The position numbers were made by a program, and so were the translations under genes. Positions 17,030-20,904 of a stretch of 20,904 nucleotides of DNA are shown in pieces. The notes under the pieces are model-generated. The model saw only the letters and a program-made list of their open reading frames with translations, was not told the DNA's origin and did not search any database. The stretch is taken from NCBI GenBank assembly GCA_002167605.1, contig NHCT01000014.1, forward strand, positions 66,721 through 87,624, given 5' to 3'. Positions within the stretch are counted from its first letter, which is position 1; every line of letters begins with the position of its first letter. This DNA is from Verrucomicrobia bacterium TMED40 (GTDB taxonomy: Bacteria > Verrucomicrobiota > Verrucomicrobiia > Opitutales > Seribacteraceae).

Positions 17030-17971
17030 CTAAATGTCAAAACCTGCACTCAGCAGGATGATGTGACTTTGCAAACGATCATATTCGTCGTTAGCGGCAG
17101 TAAGATAATAACGATAATCTAATTGAAGACTCCAATTCTCACCCAATCGATAGCCCATGCCAACCAAGAAGTCATAGCTAAAACTGCTACCTCCATAATC
17201 GCGGTCGTATTCGAAATTTAAGAAACCGACTCCCATGCCAAGACCCGCTCTCCAATCAAAACGCTCACCCACTTCGTACTCTAAAATTAGTCTCAGCATA
17301 AGGTTGTGAGAACTGACTTCCACACCTTTGGATCCATCAAAATTTAAATAATTATACTCGGCTTCAACTCGTGAAGACCCAAAATCCTTTCCCAAATGAA
17401 GGCCAATAAATGGGCCAGAGTCAGACTCGAAGTGCTTTTTCCCATAGGGATTAACAGTCCGGTCTCGAACTGCACCGTCATTAGGTATGGCAACTCCAAC
17501 TAGGAAATCAAAGTAATATCCAAGGTGACGATCAGGCAAATTAGATTCGTACAAAGTCTGGTAAGCTTTTTCCAAATCTTCACTGGATTCCTTCGAGTCA
17601 TTGGAAGAACTCACATTTGGGTCCTCTACTAGATCATCTGCGGATGGGGGGCGTTCCACTTCATTTACCTCTTCGATTTCATCTGCGTCAAAGTATTCAG
17701 GAACTGGAATAAAAGAAGGTTCTGTCTCAACAATAGTTAAATTATTAACTTCCGCTACTTCCGAACTTACCGGAATTTCGAAATTGGTTTCTTGAAGAGG
17801 TGGTTGGGCAAGCAAATCACGAACTCGATTCTCATGCTCCGCTGATCTCGATTTGATTGCAACTAACCTGCTCTGTAAGCTTGCACGATCGGAAGAAACA
17901 GTTTGCCCACAAATCAAGAAGGGGGTGCAAAAGAGTGCTGAGCAAAATAGCCTAATTACAAGTCGATCCAT
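17030..17971 (-). CDS. Outer-membrane beta-barrel protein (barrel A) upstream of the giant surface protein
   Basis: A 313-residue exported protein starting at ATG 17969-17971, with a hydrophobic signal segment (IRLFCSALFCTPFLICG). Residues ~27-52 form a short charged helix (SLQSRLVAIKSRSAEHENRV). Residues ~60-140 are strongly acidic and low in complexity (runs of Glu, Asp and Ser), a probable disordered stalk. Residues ~150-313 show about eight amphipathic strands (for example HNLMLRLILEYEV, RAGLGMGVGFLNFEY, WSLQLDYRYYL), ending in SAGFDI. The last residue is Ile instead of the usual Phe/Trp/Tyr. The size and plan match barrel B at 8655-9596 although sequence similarity by eye is low. It is the first minus-strand gene after the strong terminator at 18029-18072, so it probably begins its own transcript. 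Confidence 0.72.
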   Translation of the reverse strand: MDRLVIRLFCSALFCTPFLICGQTVSSDRASLQSRLVAIKSRSAEHENRVRDLLAQPPLQETNFEIPVSSEVAEVNNLTIVETEPSFIPVPEYFDADEIEEVNEVERPPSADDLVEDPNVSSSNDSKESSEDLEKAYQTLYESNLPDRHLGYYFDFLVGVAIPNDGAVRDRTVNPYGKKHFESDSGPFIGLHLGKDFGSSRVEAEYNYLNFDGSKGVEVSSHNLMLRLILEYEVGERFDWRAGLGMGVGFLNFEYDRDYGGSSFSYDFLVGMGYRLGENWSLQLDYRYYLTAANDEYDRLQSHIILLSAGFDI

Positions 17972-18028
17972 GAGTTAAGGAATCATGTTTGTCTTTTTTT
18001 TCTCAAAAGGAAAGAAAGAAATCCGGGC

Positions 18029-18072
18029 AAAAAAAAGCGCCGGGCGGTAGATTGGCGGGAACCGCCCGGCGC
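18029..18072 (-). terminator. Strong rho-independent terminator of the PQQ-propeller gene
   Basis: A perfect 12-bp GC-rich stem (18037-18048 with 18061-18072) closes a 12-nt loop and, on the minus strand, is followed directly by eight T (plus-strand A at 18029-18036). It lies 45 nt after the stop at 18118 and insulates the barrel A gene. A second, shorter hairpin (GGCGG-GAA-CCGCC) uses part of the loop and the right arm, so two structures compete. Confidence 0.92.
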
Positions 18073-18117
18073 GGGTGTGGTGGATGGGAAAGAAAGTTAT
18101 TAACAATGGATAAAATT

Positions 18118-19476
18118 CTATTCAATGCAATACAAAATTTCATTCGTCCGAATGAAGAGATTATTACCGGCCAAGGCCACCGAGGAACGTGTGTTATCAT
18201 CATAACTGTCGCCCATCTTAGCATGAGTCAGAATTTTTCCGCTTTCGGAGGAAACAACTAAAACTTCTCCATTATGATTCATTAAAAAGATTTTCCCATC
18301 ACCTCCTGTAGGGGAAGACCTCCACTTATACTTACCAGGTAAATCAAGACTCCACTCGACCTTCCCACTCTTCGGTTGCACGCGTGAAAGGACCTTGCGC
18401 AAATCACTTAACACAAAGAATTTCTCGCGGTAATATAAAGGTGTGGGGACATCGGATGTCAAAACGGTTTGATTTTCCGTGCTCCAAGCCAAACCGACCT
18501 TACCCGAATGAGTACCCGACAAACCTGTTTCAATTGCATAAACCGGGGCTTTCTTCGGAGCACAAACCAAAATCCGGCCACCACCAACAACAGGTGAGGG
18601 AACCAGTCTCCACCACTCCTGTTTATGTCCGGGATTCCAAGTGCCCCAACGCCAAAGCTCATCTCCACTCTTTGGATCATGCCCGGTGAGGACATCCCCG
18701 CCTGCTACAAGCAGTTGCCCCTTGTGCGGGATAATCGTGCCAAAGGATTCCAAGGATTCCTTGCGAGCGGAAGAGTCCCGGTTCTTTTTCCATAGAGTTT
18801 TTCCAGTTTTAGGATCCATGCACAATAAAAATGAATCGGCATTTGGTTTACCCCGGCCGTGCACGGGTTCATTCCTCTGAAGGATGGGCAGGTAAAGACG
18901 ATTACCATGCAAGGTTGGTGATGAGGAAAAAGTCCATTGAAAACAAAAGTTCCCATAATCACGCTGTATGTTCCTACGCCACTCCTCCGCTCCCTTAACA
19001 GAGTAAGCAACCAAGTCTCCATTGCCAAAAAAGAAAATAACCCTCTTGCCATCAGTGACGGGAGAAGGACTTGCATAATTTGACTTCGAATCGAGTTGAT
19101 GGGTAAACCCATCTCCTCCTGGCAGATAGCCACTCCCCGCGTTTTTTTGCCAGAGAACCTTACCTGTGAACCGGTCCAAGCATAAAGCAACCAGCCCACC
19201 TTTTGAATTACCCGAATCGGAACCCATGTCGACCGAAGAAAGAAAAACCCTTTTTTCATCAATGATAGGTGTTGCAGCAGACGATCCAGGGAGAGTGCAC
19301 TTCCACCTAACTCCTTTGTCGGGACCGAATTTCTCAGGAAGAGATACCTCTTCCGTTTGAGAACCGTTATAGTTAGGCCCCCGCCAATTCGTCCAACTGC
19401 CTGGGGTGGATTCGGCGGAATACAGCGTAGATGCGATCCATTGAAAAAGAAGAGCTAGCAATGCATAAGATTTCAT
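18118..19476 (-). CDS. Exported PQQ-like (BamB-type) beta-propeller protein
   Basis: A 452-residue protein. The ATG at 19474-19476 is preferred over a TTG two codons upstream; it yields the signal peptide MKSYALLALLFQWIASTLYS with cleavage near SAE. The mature protein begins with NWRGPNYNG, an opening common in Planctomycetes and Verrucomicrobia PQQ-repeat proteins. PQQ-type blade motifs recur: GKVLWQKN, GKTLWKKN, GDELWRWG, GKVEWSLD and GEVLVVSSESGKIL, together with the A-T-P-I-I, A-S-P-S-P-V and S-S-P-T blade strands. Blades of this kind can bind PQQ in dehydrogenases or act as a protein scaffold (BamB). No dehydrogenase active-site motif or cytochrome motif is visible, so a scaffold or unknown periplasmic role is more likely. 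The gene is bounded downstream by a strong terminator; the 85-nt upstream gap may hold its promoter but I see only a weak match. Confidence 0.87.
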   Translation of the reverse strand: MKSYALLALLFQWIASTLYSAESTPGSWTNWRGPNYNGSQTEEVSLPEKFGPDKGVRWKCTLPGSSAATPIIDEKRVFLSSVDMGSDSGNSKGGLVALCLDRFTGKVLWQKNAGSGYLPGGDGFTHQLDSKSNYASPSPVTDGKRVIFFFGNGDLVAYSVKGAEEWRRNIQRDYGNFCFQWTFSSSPTLHGNRLYLPILQRNEPVHGRGKPNADSFLLCMDPKTGKTLWKKNRDSSARKESLESFGTIIPHKGQLLVAGGDVLTGHDPKSGDELWRWGTWNPGHKQEWWRLVPSPVVGGGRILVCAPKKAPVYAIETGLSGTHSGKVGLAWSTENQTVLTSDVPTPLYYREKFFVLSDLRKVLSRVQPKSGKVEWSLDLPGKYKWRSSPTGGDGKIFLMNHNGEVLVVSSESGKILTHAKMGDSYDDNTRSSVALAGNNLFIRTNEILYCIE

Positions 19477-19561
19477 GAGCAAATTCTTAAATACCCCCTA
19501 GCCCATCATCGAGCAAAATCCACCAATACGATATCTTTTCTTAATGAAGGCAAGCAATGTA

Positions 19562-19807
19562 TCATTCATCCCTACCCGAAACCTTTCTCTCAATTTTGTC
19601 GAGCATCTGTTCTTCCTCCATCCAGTTGAGAAGGCCTTCATTCGAATCTGAGTTCGTAGAATCGGGATCAATTTGGAATTCCTCTTTCAAGTCTTCTTCT
19701 ATTTCCATCTCTAGCAGTGATTGATCTTTTCGCACGGTTCGCCTGCGAATCCAAAAGAAAAAAAATAGGCCCAACGAAAGAAAAAACAATGGACCAAGCA
19801 GATTCAT
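19562..19807 (-). CDS. Small single-span membrane protein with acidic tail, in the MCE cluster
   Basis: An 81-residue protein with a membrane segment at residues ~4-20 (LGPLFFLSLGLFFFFWI), then RRRTVRK as a strong positive-inside signal, and a highly acidic cytoplasmic tail ending in EEEQMLDKIERKV. It starts 13 nt after the stop of the auxiliary lipoprotein gene, so it is probably the last gene of that operon. I recognise no family. The amphipathic acidic tail could contact another component of the transporter, but this is only a guess. Confidence 0.7.
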   Translation of the reverse strand: MNLLGPLFFLSLGLFFFFWIRRRTVRKDQSLLEMEIEEDLKEEFQIDPDSTNSDSNEGLLNWMEEEQMLDKIERKVSGRDE

Positions 19808-19820
19808 TCAAAAGGAACGC

Positions 19821-20417
19821 TTAGGGAGATTCCAATTTCGAGGTTACCACGGATGCCAAGTCATCCAATGCGGCACTCATCGCCCGAACTTCGGAAATCT
19901 CATCCATTCCACGGATCGGAAAAAGGGAGTCGTAGGCATGACTTTCCACTTTTTCTTGCGAAATGATTTCAAAAATCACCTTCAATCGAATTTGCTCCCG
20001 ATTAATTTTCTCAAACCTCTCCACGGAGAAACTAATCTCCCAGTCGCAACCGTTCTTCTTACGATTTGGAAAGACTGAAAATCGCAGCACATTCATCTTC
20101 ATCCCCAAGTTGGAACCCAAGACACGAGCGATCCCCTCCTCCAGGGGTTCTCCCCACCTTTTGTTTTCCCGAAACTCAATCGACTCCTCTTTGGGTCTGA
20201 AGACCAACCGACTGTCCTGCAAGTATCGAGGCAATTGTACTTGGTTAATGTAAAAGCTCTTTTCCGATTCGGAATTCGCTTGATTCTCATCCGCAAGTAC
20301 GGTGCTCAGAAGATAAAAGTCAGGCTCCACATGGTTGGATTCAGGAACTACACAGGAACCAAGGAAAATCAGACTTGGAAAACTCAATAAAATCAAATGC
20401 CTCATTACACTACTCAT
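19821..20417 (-). CDS. ABC-transport auxiliary lipoprotein (PqiC/DUF330-like)
   Basis: About 198 residues. A signal peptide with the lipobox LGSC (Cys22 from this start) marks it as a lipoprotein. The mature chain follows the PqiC/ABC-auxiliary pattern: YLL near the N-terminus, INQVQLPRYLQDSRLVFRP, then KRWGEPLEEGIARVLGSNLG, the hallmark R/K-W-x-x-P-L. Such lipoproteins sit on the periplasmic face of the outer membrane and work with MCE proteins in lipid traffic. The ATG at 20415-20417 overlaps the end of the MCE gene by 8 nt; GTG at 20435 and ATG at 20405 are possible alternatives, and the choice is not decided by a ribosome site. Position next to an MCE protein supports the call. Confidence 0.83.
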   Translation of the reverse strand: MSSVMRHLILLSFPSLIFLGSCVVPESNHVEPDFYLLSTVLADENQANSESEKSFYINQVQLPRYLQDSRLVFRPKEESIEFRENKRWGEPLEEGIARVLGSNLGMKMNVLRFSVFPNRKKNGCDWEISFSVERFEKINREQIRLKVIFEIISQEKVESHAYDSLFPIRGMDEISEVRAMSAALDDLASVVTSKLESP

Positions 20418-20904
20418 CTTTTGTGGGTTTCCCACGAATTATGGCTTGTGGGTTTCTTTCCAATAAATCGGCAAGTTTCTTCAAAGACTTTGCCATTGTT
20501 GAAACTTCGCGAAGCGTGGTTTCCATTTCGAACCTAAAGTCAGAATCGGGAGCCACCACCGTTTCCAGTTGTTCCGCCAAACCACTCACCTTGGAAAGTG
20601 CCACCCTGGACTCCTCAGAAGTTTTCAAAAGACTAGGGCCTAGGCCCAAGTAAGCTTCTGAAAAATTACCGATGAATCCCTGCAAGACTTTGTTCGTTTC
20701 TGAGAAATCACGCATAAGGACATCGAAATCCAATTCCTCCAAACGACCGGTTGCCACCTCCATCAACTTACTGATTTGCTTACTGAGTTTATCTAAATTT
20801 ATGCTTTCGCTCAATTCAGCAAAGATCGATGCCTTCGTACGTAACTCACGGTGCCCGTAAAGCATCGGTTCACTTAAGTCGGCTTGGTCACTCAATTCAT
20901 CAGT
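20410..20904 (-). CDS. MCE-family (MlaD/PqiB-like) lipid-transport protein, C-terminal part
   Basis: The frame is open to the right edge of the window, so only the last ~164 residues are seen and the real start lies outside. The visible part is largely alpha-helical with heptad-like spacing, as in the C-terminal helical region of long MCE proteins. It ends with SLKKLADLLERNPQAIIRGK, the near-universal tail of the MlaD/PqiB group. MCE proteins form periplasmic hexamers or tubes that carry phospholipids between membranes. The MCE domain itself and any ATPase or permease genes would be upstream, off the window. It overlaps the auxiliary lipoprotein gene by 8 nt. Confidence 0.85.
   Translation of the reverse strand, partial: TDELSDQADLSEPMLYGHRELRTKASIFAELSESINLDKLSKQISKLMEVATGRLEELDFDVLMRDFSETNKVLQGFIGNFSEAYLGLGPSLLKTSEESRVALSKVSGLAEQLETVVAPDSDFRFEMETTLREVSTMAKSLKKLADLLERNPQAIIRGKPTKDE

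Noticed and set aside
17989..18261. Open frames crossing the terminator region on both strands
   Set aside because: Their sequence is dominated by the GC-rich hairpin and by overlap with the propeller gene; composition is not protein-like.
1..20904. Mobile element, prophage, CRISPR, tRNA or rRNA
   Set aside because: No transposase, integrase, direct repeat-spacer pattern, cloverleaf or rRNA signature was seen on either strand.

Overview
The window looks like a chromosomal segment of a Verrucomicrobiota bacterium, probably of the Opitutae/Puniceicoccales type. The assignment rests on protein style: a Trp-rich C-terminal domain of a kind I associate with large Verrucomicrobia surface proteins, a single-span protein with a TolA/TonB-like tail of verrucomicrobial type, a PQQ-type beta-propeller beginning with a WRGP motif, and an Nramp-like transporter without the canonical metal motif. 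Base composition is moderate to AT-leaning, and several starts are TTG or GTG. I see no tRNA, rRNA, CRISPR array, insertion sequence or prophage gene.

Layout. (1) Positions 1-1598, minus strand: an isochorismatase-family hydrolase followed by the N-terminal two thirds of the ComM/YifB AAA+ ATPase, cut by the window edge. (2) Positions 1699-8658, plus strand: seven closely packed genes: a small lipoprotein resembling the SecD P1 head, an M23 (LytM) metallopeptidase, a glycosyltransferase like the N-terminal half of plant L-arabinokinase, a sugar isomerase/epimerase TIM barrel, an Nramp-superfamily transporter, a TonB/TolA-like protein and an RluA-type pseudouridine synthase. Several overlap at start/stop codons, so translational coupling is likely. 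(3) Positions 8655-17971, minus strand: a surface locus made of an outer-membrane beta-barrel protein (313 aa), a giant exported multidomain protein (about 2413 aa) and a second 313-aa beta-barrel protein. The giant protein and the downstream barrel overlap as ATGA. (4) Positions 18029-19476, minus strand: a PQQ-like beta-propeller gene with a strong intrinsic terminator. (5) Positions 19562-20904, minus strand: part of an MCE (Mla/Pqi-type) lipid-transport cluster with an MCE protein fragment, an ABC auxiliary lipoprotein and a small membrane-anchored protein.

The most distinctive element is the surface locus. One enormous protein combines cadherin-like repeats, about ten carboxypeptidase-regulatory-like beta-sandwich modules, a ZU5-like segment, a Trp-rich verrucomicrobial domain and two InlB-type repeats. 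It sits between two barrel proteins that share the same plan: signal peptide, helical/acidic periplasmic stalk and eight predicted strands. I infer a surface-display or adhesion module. The sequence shows the arrangement but not the function. All assignments come from reading motifs by eye; no database search was run.
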